A stretch of DNA of 64,000 bases from Heliocidaris tuberculata (lineage: Eukaryota; Echinodermata; Echinoidea; Camarodonta; Echinometridae). Shown one piece after another: positions 19,936 to 31,644 of this stretch. Under the pieces are notes generated by a model that worked only from the letters and a program-made list of their open reading frames with translations, made no database searches and had not been told where the DNA came from. Each line of letters begins with the position of its first letter. Position 1 is the first letter of the stretch. Position numbers and translations under genes: made by a program. Location: contig CM046851.1 in NCBI GenBank assembly GCA_025618425.1, positions 1,358,599-1,422,598 on the forward strand, written 5' to 3'.

Positions 19936-20171
19936 ATTGAACGCAAAGCAATTGTTACAGGAGCATGTGTCGCACCGACATAATTATTGAAAAAAAAAAC
20001 AGCAGATATATATATAATCTCTATAAAAAGACACCAAATTAAGAGGTTAAATTGTCTATTTCAATTACTTCTAACAAACTCCAAAATGCGACTACATACT
20101 TCGATTATGTATTTGAAATTACGATATTAACAGTAGGCTTAGTCATAAGGAAATTCCACATAATCTCTTCT

Positions 20172-20296
20172 AGGGCCTATAACATAAAGAGAATCAATCT
20201 TACAATCAATTGTAACTCTTCAGTACATGGTTTGCCATAGACTTACGGTTGATATCAATCGTAAGACTGATTTATCTCTTTATGTTACAGGCCTCA
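20172..20296. mobile_element. fold-back MITE, GGCCTGTAACATAAAG type, copy 2
   Basis: A palindrome beginning GGGCCTATAACATAAAGAG and ending CTCTTTATGTTACAGGCC. It shares the asymmetric centre CTCTTCAGTACATGGTTTGC with copy 1 at 16412-16541. Confidence 0.9.
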
Positions 20297-20499
20297 GATC
20301 GTATAATACTACGTGTAAAAACAACCACCACAACATCAACAAGCATTTGACACTTTTGATTGTTAATAAATCAAAAGTTGAAACTCGCATGATTATGAGA
20401 CTGAAATTTGCGCATTGTAAATTTGAAGGATGACAAATTTGTTTGGAGTAAGTTTCATGATACTTCTATATAAATAGCCTTTAAAAACATTGCTTTCAA

Positions 20500-20708
20500 T
20501 CACTAGCGTACTCAAGGGGGGTATGGGGCAGAGTGCCCCCTGACAACATTTGACTGATAACTGTTGTTGTTGTTGTCAGAGAATTATGGAGGAAAACTGG
20601 ACCCCATAAAATCTGACCCCCCCCACCCTCCCCCCTGAGCGGCCATTGATGACCTTTTTTTTTTTTTGTTGCGGCCCCTCTTGACGGCAAGGTCCAGACA
20701 CGCCACTG
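20500..20708. mobile_element. poly-G-containing repeat, CAGTGGCGT family, copy 1
   Basis: Ends are CACTAGCGTACTCAAGGGGG and CCAGACACGCCACTG. The middle carries GTCAGAGAATTATGGAGG and AAAACTGGACCCCATAAAATC, which recur at 34920 and 36310. Probably a non-autonomous DNA transposon. Confidence 0.65.
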
Positions 20709-21427
20709 CTTTGAATATGTAATCAGATATTCAATTTTGCAACTGTAATTGATTCAGAACACAATAATCCCTCTCTTAATCGCAGCTGAAATTCCAGAGC
20801 ACTTCTTGTAACCCAGAGTAATGAATGAATGATTAATGAAGCTGTGTAGCAAAAAGTTTTTGGAAATGACTGTTGCGACGCACAAGGCCTTGTATTGTTA
20901 AACAGCGATAATATTCAGAACAATATTTGCTTAATTTGGAAGAAATATCACAGAACTTATTCCAACTAAATTTGACTTTTTTTAGTAAGACAATATTCGG
21001 AAAAGTTGTTTCCAATTAAATTACTTAAACTTTCATTAGACTTTGCAAATATTTAAGTACGGTACGGATAAGTTTAGTAAGAATAATTGAATAAATCAAG
21101 TCAACATCTAATATCTAGTATGTAAAATCTATCAAGTTTAGATTAAGAAACGTAAGTTTGAAGTTTTTATCAACCACAACATATGTACATGAGTAAACAT
21201 TAATACATTGATAAGATTAACACAATTACGTAAGATGAAAAAGATTAACATACAATTGGCTACATGCATGGACATAATTTTTATATATAGCAGAATTACG
21301 CCTAGTGTGTAATCGACGTTAGTGAGAAAACTAGGTAACAATTACTACTTCGATAATATATTTTACAGTAAGTGTTTATTAAGAAGATTCTATTAAACAA
21401 ATGCAATCCTACATGACAGTGATCACA
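20709..21427. other. intergenic, nothing recognised
   Basis: AT-rich DNA with no repeat or coding signature I can support. Confidence 0.45.
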
Positions 21428-21892
21428 ACCAGTGGCGTCTCTAGAGGGGCAGAGGGGTGTGGGGTGTCACTCCCCCCCCCCCCCCACTTAAAATTGCTGT
21501 CGGCAAATGCGCCACCTCTGTCCGAAAAAAAAAAGAGGGCGGAGGAAAAGGGAAAAGGAAAGGGAAAAGGAGAAAGAGAAAGGAGAAGAAAAAAGAAAAG
21601 GGAAAGGAAAGGAAAACAAAAACTGAGAGAAGAGAAGGAAAGGAAAAGGGAAGGAAAGAAAAAGAAGGAAAAGCTGACCAAAACACTGGAAAGTTAGTAT
21701 TCGGGCAAAAGGCTTCCCCCTTAGGCAAAAGGTTGCAGCCCTCTCCCCCCCCCCCCCCCCCCGAGGATTTTCAAAGTTCCGATAATCGGGCAACCACCGC
21801 ATCATATTCGGGCAGCGAAGTGAGGTGCCAGAATATCCACATATTTGGGCAGCAATGTCCCAGATTCACAATGCTCTAGCGACGTCCCTGGT
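21428..21892. mobile_element. poly-C-containing repeat, CAGTGGCGT family, copy 2
   Basis: Begins CCAGTGGCGTCTCTAGAGGGG and ends TAGCGACGTCCCTGG. It has two poly-C runs (about 21472-21485 and 21745-21762) around a purine-rich AGGAAAAGG tract (21530-21690). Reading frames across the purine tract are low-complexity artefacts. Confidence 0.65.
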
Positions 21893-22206
21893 CACAACAC
21901 ATTCGTATATATTATATATTACAATCATCTATGATAATGATAACACTTCTAAATGAATCATGATGAATACATGATGTAAAATAAAACATTAAATACACTT
22001 TTGGAATTTAAAAAATATTGAGAGCTAAAGCATGTTTGTGACTGGTCCCATTTAAACCACGGAAAAGATAATGCGACATGCAAAAATGTGGATAAAAATC
22101 GCACTTTAAAAAGGTGTATATGATGGGGGACCAAAAGCAAAAACCAAAATAACAAACATTTTCAAGTCGACATCGATGCACGTGTCAAATTTTGTTCGAC
22201 AAAATG
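21893..22206. other. intergenic, nothing recognised
   Basis: AT-rich spacer. Confidence 0.4.
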
Positions 22207-22446
22207 AAAGGGTCCTAAAGCTACGCACACGTAATACATGAATTCAAATCTTGAGTTTTAAGCTGACTGATGTGAATTTCACCCTGATTTCCAAATAATG
22301 ATACTATCACAAAAATAAAGGAAAATTTGGCAAACCTCAGTGATATTCTCGTTGCTCAGTCACAGCAGAAATTTGGCGCATTGAACGCGTCGCATTGCGA
22401 TTGGCGGGGTGCGTAGCTTTAGGACCCGCGTAGCTTTAGGACCCCT
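22207..22446. mobile_element. MITE, GGGTCCTAAAGCTACGC type
   Basis: Starts GGGTCCTAAAGCTACGCAC and ends GTGCGTAGCTTTAGGACCC, followed by a second CGCGTAGCTTTAGGACCC, so the right end is tandemly doubled. Confidence 0.85.
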
Positions 22447-22487
22447 GGCCATAACTCACACGTTGTGGACAGGTTGGGTATCTGGGG

Positions 22488-22628
22488 CCTGTTGCACAAA
22501 ACTTGCGTTTAATCGCAACTCTTAAAAATCAAACGCAAGTCCTTAATGCGCACTTCTGATTGGCTGAAAATAAAGTTGCGTTTGATTTTCCTCAGTTGCG
22601 TTCAAACGCAAGTTTTGTGCAACGGGCT
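22488..22628. mobile_element. fold-back MITE, GGCCTGTTGCACAAAAC type
   Basis: Terminal repeats GGGGCCTGTTGCACAAAACT and the inverse AGTTTTGTGCAACGGGCTCC, each continuing into TTGCGTTT / AAACGCAA. The ~140-bp element is almost entirely palindromic. Confidence 0.9.
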
Positions 22629-23754
22629 CCTGGACAGATGATTTCAAACAGTAATCTGAGAAATTATAAATGCAGTATTTCAGAAATATTTTAAACCTTA
22701 TGTTGGAAAATGTTAAGAATTACTAATTTTTGTGGTATTTAGTTAAATTTAATGCATTTTTTATGTTGAAATCAAACTGCAAACATGACAGCTTTTTTGT
22801 GTTAAGTATCTGGACACACAACCCCTTTCCTACGTTTATACGAAATATTGTTTTTTTTTTGTTTTTTTGTTGTTGTTGTTGTTGTTGCAAGCATTCATAG
22901 ATTCCCCGCTTAGATAAACGACGACAATATCATATCAATTTATATCCATCATCAATTAGACAAGTATTCCACTCGGTCTTCGCTTTAACTAGACATTCGT
23001 GAAGACAAGCATTTCAAAGTGGGCTTGAATTTTTTCAGGTCTTTGAAAACGGGTCACGTACCGCCGAAAACAAATTTATCATCCCCGTTTACGTCTAAGG
23101 GCAATTCCATGTGAAAAATGACATCTTTCCCATATTTTATAGTTACAGATTTTTGTAGAACAGATGTCTGATTAATGTTATGGCCGAGTCTTTTGAAAAA
23201 ACTTTGTTGGCCGACGTTTTTGAGATTTTGAATACATTTTTTTTTCCAGTTAAAGGAAAAGGCTTTTACCCCAATTCTTCCATGAAATTGCAGTGCGGAT
23301 TTTTTTTTTTAAAGCCTCACGACATTATAGCTAAAGAAAATATACCATTTAACCCCATCACTGCCAGAGTGGAATTGTGCTGCAGTTGCTTACTCAGTGA
23401 ATTAGCAGGATCAGACGCCATTAAACGATAATTATGCAATCACTATTGTAGGAAACACTGTTGTAACTATGGCATAGCAGACCCGACGGTGTCGTTGTCA
23501 TTGACATGATTGATGATAGATCCATATCGCAGAAATGGGATTTGAAGGGAGAAAAGGAGAGATGAAAAAGAAAAGACAACGATTAATAATAGCATAGGCC
23601 AATATAAAACAATTCGTACACAGAATAAAGGCTCGCCGCGGTTTTGGGGGTATCTTAATGAATGGCAAGTGGTGATGCATGACGCAACCTATGGACGCAA
23701 CAAAGGTCCTACGCGTACTCATTTACCTGTGTGTTATAAGATAAAGTACGGAAG
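22629..23754. other. intergenic, nothing recognised
   Basis: A poly-T and (GTT)n stretch at 22850-22887 only. Confidence 0.45.
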
Positions 23755-23930
23755 CGTTGAAGTGCCATTCGACTTGACGACTTGTCGAGATATTTTATCT
23801 CGACAAGTCGACTTAATATCCATATTTTGTTAACTTGTAAAGATATTTATCTAACCATGTCGACTTAATAACTTTTATAAGTCGACATGCCGATATAAAT
23901 TATCTTGCCAAGTCGACTTAACAAAAAAAA
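23755..23930. repeat. AAGTCGACTTG repeat block 1
   Basis: Irregular units of AAGTCGACTTNNCAAGATAA and TAAGTCGACATG, with a short palindrome TTGTCGAGATATTTTATCTCGACAA at the left. Same orientation as the block at 27605-27692 and opposite to 31645-31985. Confidence 0.8.
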
Positions 23931-24079
23931 AACAACTAGAAATCTCCATTGCCGCGCAATGCGAATATATCCCCCGGCACTGGCAGCAATTTTTGCGTCA
24001 TGCTTTTGTTTGAAGGAGGGACAAAGAACCTCCCCCCTCCCCTTCCTCAAACAAAAGGATGACGTAGAAATCACCACCA

Positions 24080-24661
24080 GTGGCCCGGACTATTGTCAAC
24101 ACTAGGAGCAACATCACCAAAACAATATGTGTGTGGATAAGAGTATAATGCATCTCTATAGAAATTTGAAAGAAATTTGTCAAGAAATGTGACCTGCAGA
24201 GCACACACAATACTATCCACTAAAATACGACCTTTAACCCTATAAAAGACGGAACACTGGGGGCATCATCACCAAAAACTGTAGATGTCTAGAGTAAACT
24301 ATAATGGACATCTATACAAAATCTGAAAAAAATCAGTAGAAAAATGTCACCGCCAAAGTGCATGAAAGACAGCAACCAAATATGACATGTGACCCTATAA
24401 AACGGGGAACACTGGGGCAGCATCACCAAACACAAGATGTGTAGATTTTACTAAGACACACCTCCATACAAAATTTGAAAGAAATCCGTCAAGAAATGTG
24501 GCAGCTAGAGCGCACAAAAGACATATGACCTTTGACCCTATAAAGAACGGAACAATGAGGGCAGCATTATCAAAAAGTATGTAGATTGTACTGAGATACA
24601 TCTCAATACAAAATTTGAAAGGAATCCGTCAAGAAATATGGTCTGCAGAGCGCACACAAGA
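24080..24661. repeat. ~150-bp tandem repeat, left part
   Basis: About four units with landmarks ACCCTATAAAAGACGGAACA, GCAGCATCACCAAAA, CTCCATACAAAATTTGAAAG and AAATCCGTCAAGAAATGTGG. The array resumes at 26790 beyond an inserted transposon. Confidence 0.88.
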
Positions 24662-24817
24662 CAGTGTAGTAAAATCACGCGAAAGCGTTATAACGGTTTA
24701 GCGTTATATTTGCTGATTGTTACGTAAGCCCCGCGCAGCAAGGTCGTACGTTCCAGTGATTTTCCTAGTCTCTTATTAGTCGTTCGCCCGTAGTTGACGC
24801 ACGTGTTGTGCATACTG

Positions 24818-25795
24818 AAAAGGAATACAGAGAGAAGACAAACAAAGAAATACATAAGGAAAAAAGGAGGACAGAGAGAAGAAAAACAAAGAAATACATA
24901 AGGAAAAGGAAGACAGAGAGAAGAAAAACAAAGAAATACATAAGGAAAAAAGAAGAGAAGAAAAACAAAGAAATACATAAGGAAAAAGGAAGACAGAGAG
25001 AAGAAAAACAAAGGAATACATAAGGAAAAAAAGAAGAGAGAAGAAAAACAAAGAAATACATTAGGAAAGGGAAGACAGAGAGAAGAAAAACAAAGAAATA
25101 CATAAGGGAAAAAGAAGAGAAGAAAAACAAAGAAATACATAAGGAAAAAAGAAGACAGAGAGAAGAAAAACAAAGAAATACATAAGGAAATAAAGAAGAC
25201 AGAGAGAAGAAAAACAAAGAAATACATAAGGAAAAAAAGGAAAACAGAGAAAAGAAAAACAAAGAAATACATGAGGAAAGGAAGAAGGAGAGAAGAAAAA
25301 CAAAGAAATACATAAGGAAAAAGAAGAGAGAAGAAAAACAAAGAAATATATAAGGAAAAAAGGAAGACAAAGAGAAGAAAAACAAAGAAGCATATAAAGA
25401 AATAAAAAGAAGATATGGAGAATAAAAACAAAGTAATACATAAGGAAAAAAGAAGACAGAGAGAAGAAAAACAAAGAAATACATAAGGAAAAAAGGAAAA
25501 CAGAGAAAAGAAAAACAAAGAAATACATAAGGAAAAAAAGAAGACAGAGAGAAGAAAAACAAAGAAATACATAAGGAAAAAAGGAAGACAGAGAAAAGAA
25601 AAACAAAGAAATACATAAGGAAAAAAGGAAGACGGAGAGAAGAAAAACAAAGAAATACATAATAAAGAAGACAGATAGAGAAAAAACAAAGGAATACCTA
25701 AGAAAAAGAAGACAAGAGAGAAGAAAAACAAAGAAATTCATCAGAAAAGAATGAAGATAGAGAGAAGAAAAAACAAAGGAATACTATATTACTGC
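24818..25795. repeat. 44-bp purine-rich minisatellite, about 22 copies
   Basis: The unit is close to GAAGAAAAACAAAGAAATAC followed by ATAAGGAAAAAAGGAAGACAGAGA, with length variants. It lies inside the 2.1-kb transposon. Minus-strand frames rich in Phe/Leu/Ser up to 347 codons are artefacts of low complexity. The core AAACAAAGAAATACATAAGG recurs in the array at 30160-30480. Confidence 0.95.
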
Positions 25796-26021
25796 TGCCA
25801 CGCCACACGTGTATATTGGACAAACAACGACTGTCATTACATCTATCAGGCGTTCTTTTCAGCTGCTTGCAAAAGATGAATTATAATTTTGATTGATTTA
25901 TAGCAGAACGCCACGGGGAAAAAAAATTCGGCGCGGATAGATTGATCAAGTATAAATTTTTCTTTAAAAGTATCGTATTTTGCAGGCGTCCCTTTGCTTT
26001 TTGAGCCGTCCCTGTGAATTT

Positions 26022-26626
26022 AAAGATTAAAGGGCAATCCAACCTTGGCAATGAGATGATTTGTATGAAAGCAGAAAAATAAGAAAAACAGGATGGTGAA
26101 AGTTTGAAAGAAATCGGACAAGGAATAAAAAAGTTATGGACGTTTGAAAAATGAGATCACTACATCTATGCGAATCTCAAATTGGCAATTTGGTGATTCC
26201 ATTGTGACATTTTTGTGGACAACTCTCCCATTTGTCGTACACAAAAATATCGGTAATTTGCGGTTTTCTGCGAGGTGCTTTTACCCTCGGGGCAGTACTC
26301 AAAATATATTGGAGATAGCATATTGTTATAGGTCCTCATGAAAGAAAAAGATCCTACTGAGTAATACATTTTGAAAAAAGTGAAATTTTATCCATTTTGT
26401 GTGTTGGAGCGAATGGGGGAGTTGTCCACAGCTACATCACAGTGACATTACCTATACGGCCAATTTGAAATTCCCATATGCATAGTGATTATTCAGCTTT
26501 CAAAAATTCATAACTTTCTTATTGCTTGTCCGATTTTGTTCAAACTTTCACCAATCTGCTTCTCTGATTTTTCCTCTTTCTTTCAAAGCAACTTGCTATC
26601 AAGGTTGGATTTCCCTTTAAGAACGA
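26022..26626. mobile_element. MITE with ~200-bp inverted ends
   Basis: The left end AAAGGGCAATCCAACCTTGG is matched inverted by CAAGGTTGGATTTCCCTTT at the right. The inner arms share GAAAGTTTGAAAGAAATCGG / TTCAAACTTTCACCAATCTG. Half copies lie at 32070-32240 and 32410-32640. Confidence 0.85.
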
Positions 26627-26789
26627 ATCTTGGAATCGTTCATGCCTTCTCCATTCACATAGGGTTTGCGTGCAAATTCTCTTGCACAGTGGAGCGCGGA
26701 GAGTGATATCCTGGTAATCGATTAACTATTTTGACGTCAAATTATTACGGGTTTGCGTTATAACGGTTTTGCGTGATTTTACTACACTG

Positions 26790-27570
26790 CAAGACATCGT
26801 CCAAAATATGATAATGACCGTTGACCTTATAAACGACGGAACACTGGTGGCAGCATCACCAAAAGTTAAATATGTGTACATTTGACCAAGATAAACCTCC
26901 ATACAAAATTTGAAAGAAATCCGTCAAGAAATGTGGCAGTAAGAGCGCGCAAAAGGGACAAATGACCTTTGACCCTATTAAGGACGGAACAATGAGGGCA
27001 GTGTCACCAAAAATAAAGATGTGTAGATTATATCAAGATACATCTCCATACAAATTCGAAAGAAATCCATCAAGAAATGTGGCATGCAGAGTGCACTCAC
27101 GCCATCCTCCAAGGTATGACCTTTGACCCCATAAAAGACGGAACACTGAAGGCAGCATCACCAAAATCTAGAGGCTTCTAGATTACTACAGAGCGCACAC
27201 AAGCGTGGACACAAGCGTGCACACAAGACATCTATCAAAATATGACCTTTGACCCTATAAAAGACGGAACACTGGAGGCAGCATCACCAAAATCTATAGG
27301 CTTCTAAATTATACCAAGATACATCTTCCTTCCCAATTTGAACAAAATCCGTTGAGAAATGTGGCCTATAGAGCACACACAAACCATCCACCAAAATATG
27401 GCCTTTTACCCTATAAAAGACGGAACACTGGGGGCAGCATCACCAAAAATTATATGTGTCTAGATTTTACCAATATACACCTCCATACAAAATTTGAAAG
27501 AAATCCGTCAAGGAATGTGGCAGTTAGAGCGCACACAAGGATGTGACGCGGCGGCGGCGGCGGCGGCGTA
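26790..27570. repeat. ~150-bp tandem repeat, right part, ending in (CGG)n
   Basis: Five further units of the array at 24080-24661, ending in GTGACGCGGCGGCGGCGG at about 27541-27570. Confidence 0.88.
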
Positions 27571-27604
27571 ACGCTGCTGAATCCAAAGTATCCTCCGGCA
27601 TTCT

Positions 27605-27692
27605 GCCGGGAGATACAATTATGTCGTCATGGCGACATTATCTTGACAAGTCGACTTAACAAAAATACATGTCGTCATGGCAAGATATATTA
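27605..27692. repeat. AAGTCGACTTG repeat block 2, left part
   Basis: ATGTCGTCATGGCGACATTA, TCTTGACAAGTCGACTTAAC and ATGTCGTCATGGCAAGAT. It continues at 28531-28615 after the inserted LINE fragment. Confidence 0.8.
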
Positions 27693-28530
27693 ATGAATGA
27701 ATGAATGAATGAATGAATGAATGAATGAATGAATTTTATAATACTGCAGAAATCTGCCATTACAATTGAAAGTATACATCGTTCAAATATCGAATACAGA
27801 TATCATAATCAATAACAATTTCAATGTAATCAAAAGCGAAAAACCTTAAATTAGTCAACAGAAAAGGCAGTATCATGGGAGAACCTAAGGAAAAGCACAG
27901 CTTGTTAAAACTAGGTTCCCCAATAAAAGAGAGAATTACAAAATATGTAATTATGTATACATATACAGATATGGCAGCAAAGAGACGAGACAAATAAACA
28001 CACATGAAAATCATTAAAACATCAAAATAAAATAAGCATAAAATGTATATTAGCAAATAATGTCAGGCTATTGGTTTATAGTAGTAGAAAATCCAGATAA
28101 ACATAATATGTGTAAGTATGATTAAAAAGATGTCTTGAAGGAAGGGTTTTGTTTTTGTTATGTTTAGACAGAGGTGGAAAAAGCAAATACAGTTGTCATG
28201 GACTTACACTGTTAGAGCTAATTTGATAATGTTTAAGATTTCTTCTAAAAGATTTAAGAGAGGAAGCTTGCTTTAGATTTGAATCAAGATGATTCCAATA
28301 AAAGGGCCCAGTGTAAATTAATGTTTTCTGGGCAAGGTGAGTACGAAGAAGTGGTAAATGAAAGAAAGAGGATTGTTGTGTAGAATGCCTATGTATTCCA
28401 TCATGCGTTTTGAACATTGATTGTAATACCTGAGGCAATTCATTAATTCGTGCTTGATACATTAAACTGCCTAACTGATAATAAAATAAATCGTTTAGTC
28501 TCAACACTTTATTTTCAAAGAATAATATTT
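27693..28530 (-). mobile_element. 5'-truncated LINE with (ATTC)n tail
   Basis: Reading leftward, an open frame (stop at about 28196) gives LRLNDLFYYQLGSLMYQARI, RHSTQQSSFFHLPLLRT, and GPFYWNHLDS followed by LKSFRRNLKHY. This is the typical C-terminal tail after the reverse transcriptase in CR1/L2/jockey-type LINEs. The 3' UTR ends in (CATT)n at about 27693-27733. The 5' break lies within the AAGTCGACTTG block, whose two halves flank the insertion. It is a dead, truncated copy. Confidence 0.8.
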
Positions 28531-28615
28531 TATTTCTTGCCAAGTCGACTTCCCAAAAATTATAAGTCGACATGGCGACATAAATAAGGCCTATCTAACC
28601 AAGTCGACTTTAAAA
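28531..28615. repeat. AAGTCGACTTG repeat block 2, right part
   Basis: TCTTGCCAAGTCGACTTCCC, AATTATAAGTCGACATGGCG and CTAACCAAGTCGACTTT. With 27605-27692 it forms the outer end of the long-inverted-repeat element. Confidence 0.8.
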
Positions 28616-28734
28616 AAAAATTATTTAGTGATCTTTTTTGTTGTTGTTGTTTTTTTTTTTGTCTACCACGTGGATACATGCATGTATTTATGTAGAAAGA
28701 GTGGCTAGACGCGACGATCTTGGAAGTTAGGGGT

Positions 28735-29430
28735 GTGTACAAAACAAAGACCTATTAAAAGACCTTAGACCTAAGACCTAAAACCTCAGACCCCATCAGG
28801 TACAAAACAAAGACCCAAGACCTAAGGTCTAATACCTAAAACCTTTGACCCTATGAGGTAGCCTACAAAACAAAAGCCCTGTAGAAAGTCCCCAAAGCAT
28901 GGGAAATGTTAGTCTCTCTCGTCGAGACCCCAATATATTAATCTTCAACGAAGTCGAGTTGAGAAATTTCAGACCCCATGAGGTACAAAACAAAAACCCT
29001 GTACAAAGTCCCAGAGGCATGGGAAATGTTAGTCTCTCTCTTTCATACCCCAATAATTATTCATCTTTAACGTAGTCGAGTTGAGAAATCTCAGACCCCA
29101 TGAGGTACAAAACAAAGACCCTGTACAAAGTCCCATAGGCGTGGGAAATGTTAGTCTCTCTCTTCCAGACCCCAATTTTCCTCTTCAGGCCCAACCAGGA
29201 CAAATCACAAACCCAACCAGGTACAAAACACAGACCTTGTACAAAATCCCATAGGCATGGCAAATGTTAGTCTCTCTATCCAGACCCCAATACAAAACAC
29301 AGACCCAACCAGGTACAAAACACAGACCCTGTACAAAATCCCATAGGCGTGGCAAATGTTAGTCTCTCTCATCCAGACTCCAATATTTATCTTGAGACCC
29401 AACCAGGTAGTTTGAGTCGCACAAAAGGGG
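28735..29430. repeat. ~120-bp tandem units, left arm
   Basis: About five units with AGACCCCATGAGGTACAAAA, CCTGTACAAAGTCCCATAGG, CATGGGAAATGTTAGTCTC and CGAGTTGAGAAATCTCAG. The last two units (from 29165) have diverged. The first carries a GACCTAAGACCTAAAACC stutter. Repeated inverted at 31135-31530. Confidence 0.85.
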
Positions 29431-29559
29431 AGCAAACGAAGAGCGGAACTAGAGGTCGGTCATGAATATGTATGAGATGACGTCATAATGCTTCAACAGG
29501 AATGCACGCACGTACTATTACGTGTGATATGTGCAATAATTCTCATTCCCACATTTTAT

Positions 29560-29935
29560 GGCACTGTGCCCCTTCTTTTCAAGCACCCCAAAGCAGGTCA
29601 TCAATGTTTTTGGGTCTACCTTTTCTTCCAAAATTCTCTGACAAACATAAAACAAAACTTTTGGGCTCCAATTTTCCTCCAAAATTCCTTGAAAAAAAAC
29701 ATTGCTAGGCAAAAAATGGGGGGGGGGGGCATACGCCGCCCTCCCCCTGGGTCCTTCCCTGCAAAGTGTCCCTTTTTACTTCCAAAATGTGCCCTTAATC
29801 ACTCTGAACTTAAACTTTATTACCATTAAAAAGTGATTTCTATATCAAAAATACACTATATTATTGGAAAAATATATATCTACTAAAAAAGTAGGGGGGG
29901 GGGTGGCTGTATACCCCCCCCCCCTCCCCCTTCCG
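29560..29935. mobile_element. poly-G/poly-C repeat, CAGTGGCGT-like family
   Basis: Contains CCAATTTTCCTCCAAAATTC, a shared CTGACAAACATAAAA segment, and runs of G (about 29720-29730 and 29893-29902) and C (about 29916-29932). The ends are not clear. Confidence 0.45.
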
Positions 29936-30055
29936 CGGTTCGCGTATTTTCGTTTTACACCGTAGCGTAGGCAATTTCGCGAAATAAATCATACAAGTGC
30001 TCTGGTGAAAGAGTCTATGTCGTCAGCGCACATCCCTGTTGTAACTGCTCTATGC

Positions 30056-30965
30056 ACTACACATATTATTGTGCACGAACGTATAGCCAGCCTGGGAAAC
30101 TGGTAGAAAGGGGAAAAATGAAATACATAAGAAAAGAGAATCTAGAGATAGATGGAAGGAAAAACAAAGAAATACATAAGGAAAGATGTGAGGATAGATG
30201 GAAGGAAAAACAAAGAAATACAAGGAAAGAGAAGAGGATAAATGGAAGGAAAAGCAGAAATAAATAAGGAAAGAGAAGAGGATACATGGAAGGTAAAACA
30301 AAGAAATACATGAGGAAAGGGGAGAGGATAGATGGAAGGAAAAACAAAGAAATACATAAGGAAAGGGGAGAGGATATAGAAGAGGAAAAACAAATAAATA
30401 CATAAGGAGAGTGAAGAGAATAGATGTAAGGTAAAACAAAAAAATACATAAGGAAAGAGAAGAAGATAGATTTCGGAAAGGGGAGAGGATATAGAAGATG
30501 AACACAAACAAAATACATTTAATTTTATACTTACTAGCTGTATACAAATTATTTTTTCAGGTGGTTGGTACACTTTAATCTCTCTCTTCACTACACATAT
30601 TATTGTACATGAACGTACAGCCCGCCTGGGAAGCTGGTAGAAAGGGGAAAAAATGAAATACAAAAGAAAAAAGAAGCTAGAGATTTTTTTCCTTCGACCT
30701 ATCCTCTTCTCTTTCCTTATGTATCTCTTTGTTTTTCCTTCGATCTATCCTCTTCTCTTTCCTTCCATTTATCCTATTCTCTTTCCTTATGTATTTCTTT
30801 GTTTTTTCTTCCATCTATCTCTAGCTTCTCTTTTCTTATGTATTTCATTTTTCCCCTTTCTACCAGCTTCCCAGGCGGGCTTTACGTTCGTGCACAATAA
30901 TATGTGTAGTGAAGAGAGAGATTAAAGTGTACCAATCACCTGAAAAAATAATTTGTATACCGTCA
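30056..30965. repeat. three-copy segment and 46-bp minisatellite, partly palindromic
   Basis: A ~100-150-bp segment (ACTACACATATTATTGTGCA, CCTGGGAAACTGGTAGAAAG, GGGGAAAAATGAAATACATA) occurs direct at 30056-30158 and 30534-30690 and inverted at about 30810-30965. The second and third form a clear hairpin pair. Copy 1 runs into about eight 46-bp units (GATGGAAGGAAAAACAAAGA plus AATACATAAGGAAAG) up to about 30480. Copies of that unit also fill the hairpin loop in inverse orientation. Confidence 0.85.
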
Positions 30966-31134
30966 GAAAGTATAAAAATAACCTCAAAAAACTTTTTTTC
31001 TTTTCTTTTTTTAGTATAATTAAACTTGTAATATCTCTTCATAGAAGTGATATTCGAAGCCCATATTTGGAATATAGTAGAATGACATGGAACCTCTAAC
31101 ATACAGAGTAAATATTGTTTGTTGATTGGTACCC

Positions 31135-31530
31135 TTTAACATTTCCCACGCCTATGGGACTTTGTACAGGGTTTTTGTTTTGTACCTCATGGGGTCTGAG
31201 ATTTCTCAACTCGACTACGTTAAAGATGAATAATTATTGGGGTATGGAAGAGAGAGACTAACATTTCCCATGCCTATGGGACTTTGTACAGGGTCTTTGT
31301 TTTGTACCTCATGGGGTCTGAGATTTCTCAACTCGACTTCGTTGAAGATTAATATTGGGGTCTCGAAGAGAGAGACTAACATTTCCCACGCCTACGGGAC
31401 TTTGTACAGGGTCTTTGTTTTGTACCTCATGGGGTCTGAGGTTTTAGGTCTTAGGTCTTATGTCTTAGGCCTTTGTTTTGTACCTGATGGGGTCTGAGGT
31501 TTTAGGTCTTTGGTCTTTGTTTTGTACACA
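31135..31530. repeat. ~120-bp tandem units, right arm (inverted)
   Basis: The inverse of 28735-29160, ending in a TTTTAGGTCTTAGGTCTTA stutter. Confidence 0.85.
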
Positions 31531-31644
31531 CCCCTAACTTCCAAGATCGTCGCGTCTAGCTACTCTTTCTACATTAGTACATGCATGTATCCACGTGGTA
31601 GAAAAAAAAAAAAGGAAAAAAAGATCACAACATAATTTTTTTTT

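Larger units (their letters stand above)
24662..26789. mobile_element. 2.1-kb transposon with 5-bp target duplication
   Basis: The left end CAGTGTAGTAAAATCACGCG is matched inverted by the right end CGTGATTTTACTACACTG. Internal CGTTATAACGG motifs follow at both ends. CAAGA flanks both sides (24657-24661 and 26790-26794), and removing the element restores the tandem-repeat sequence CACACAAGACAT. The interior is a 44-bp minisatellite and a MITE; no transposase is left. CAGTG ends with a 5-bp duplication would suit some hAT-like groups, but the superfamily is not settled. Confidence 0.85.

Noticed and set aside
21401..21879. Frames rich in Lys/Glu/Arg or Phe/Ser/Pro
   Set aside because: They run over a purine-rich tract inside a repeat element, on both strands at once.
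24688..25741. Minus-strand frames of 226-347 codons rich in Phe, Leu and Ser resembling a membrane protein
   Set aside because: They are translations of the 44-bp purine minisatellite; overlapping frames give the same kind of protein.
30050..30663. Minus-strand frames of 150-173 codons
   Set aside because: They lie across the 46-bp minisatellite; several overlapping frames are open, which is a low-complexity effect.
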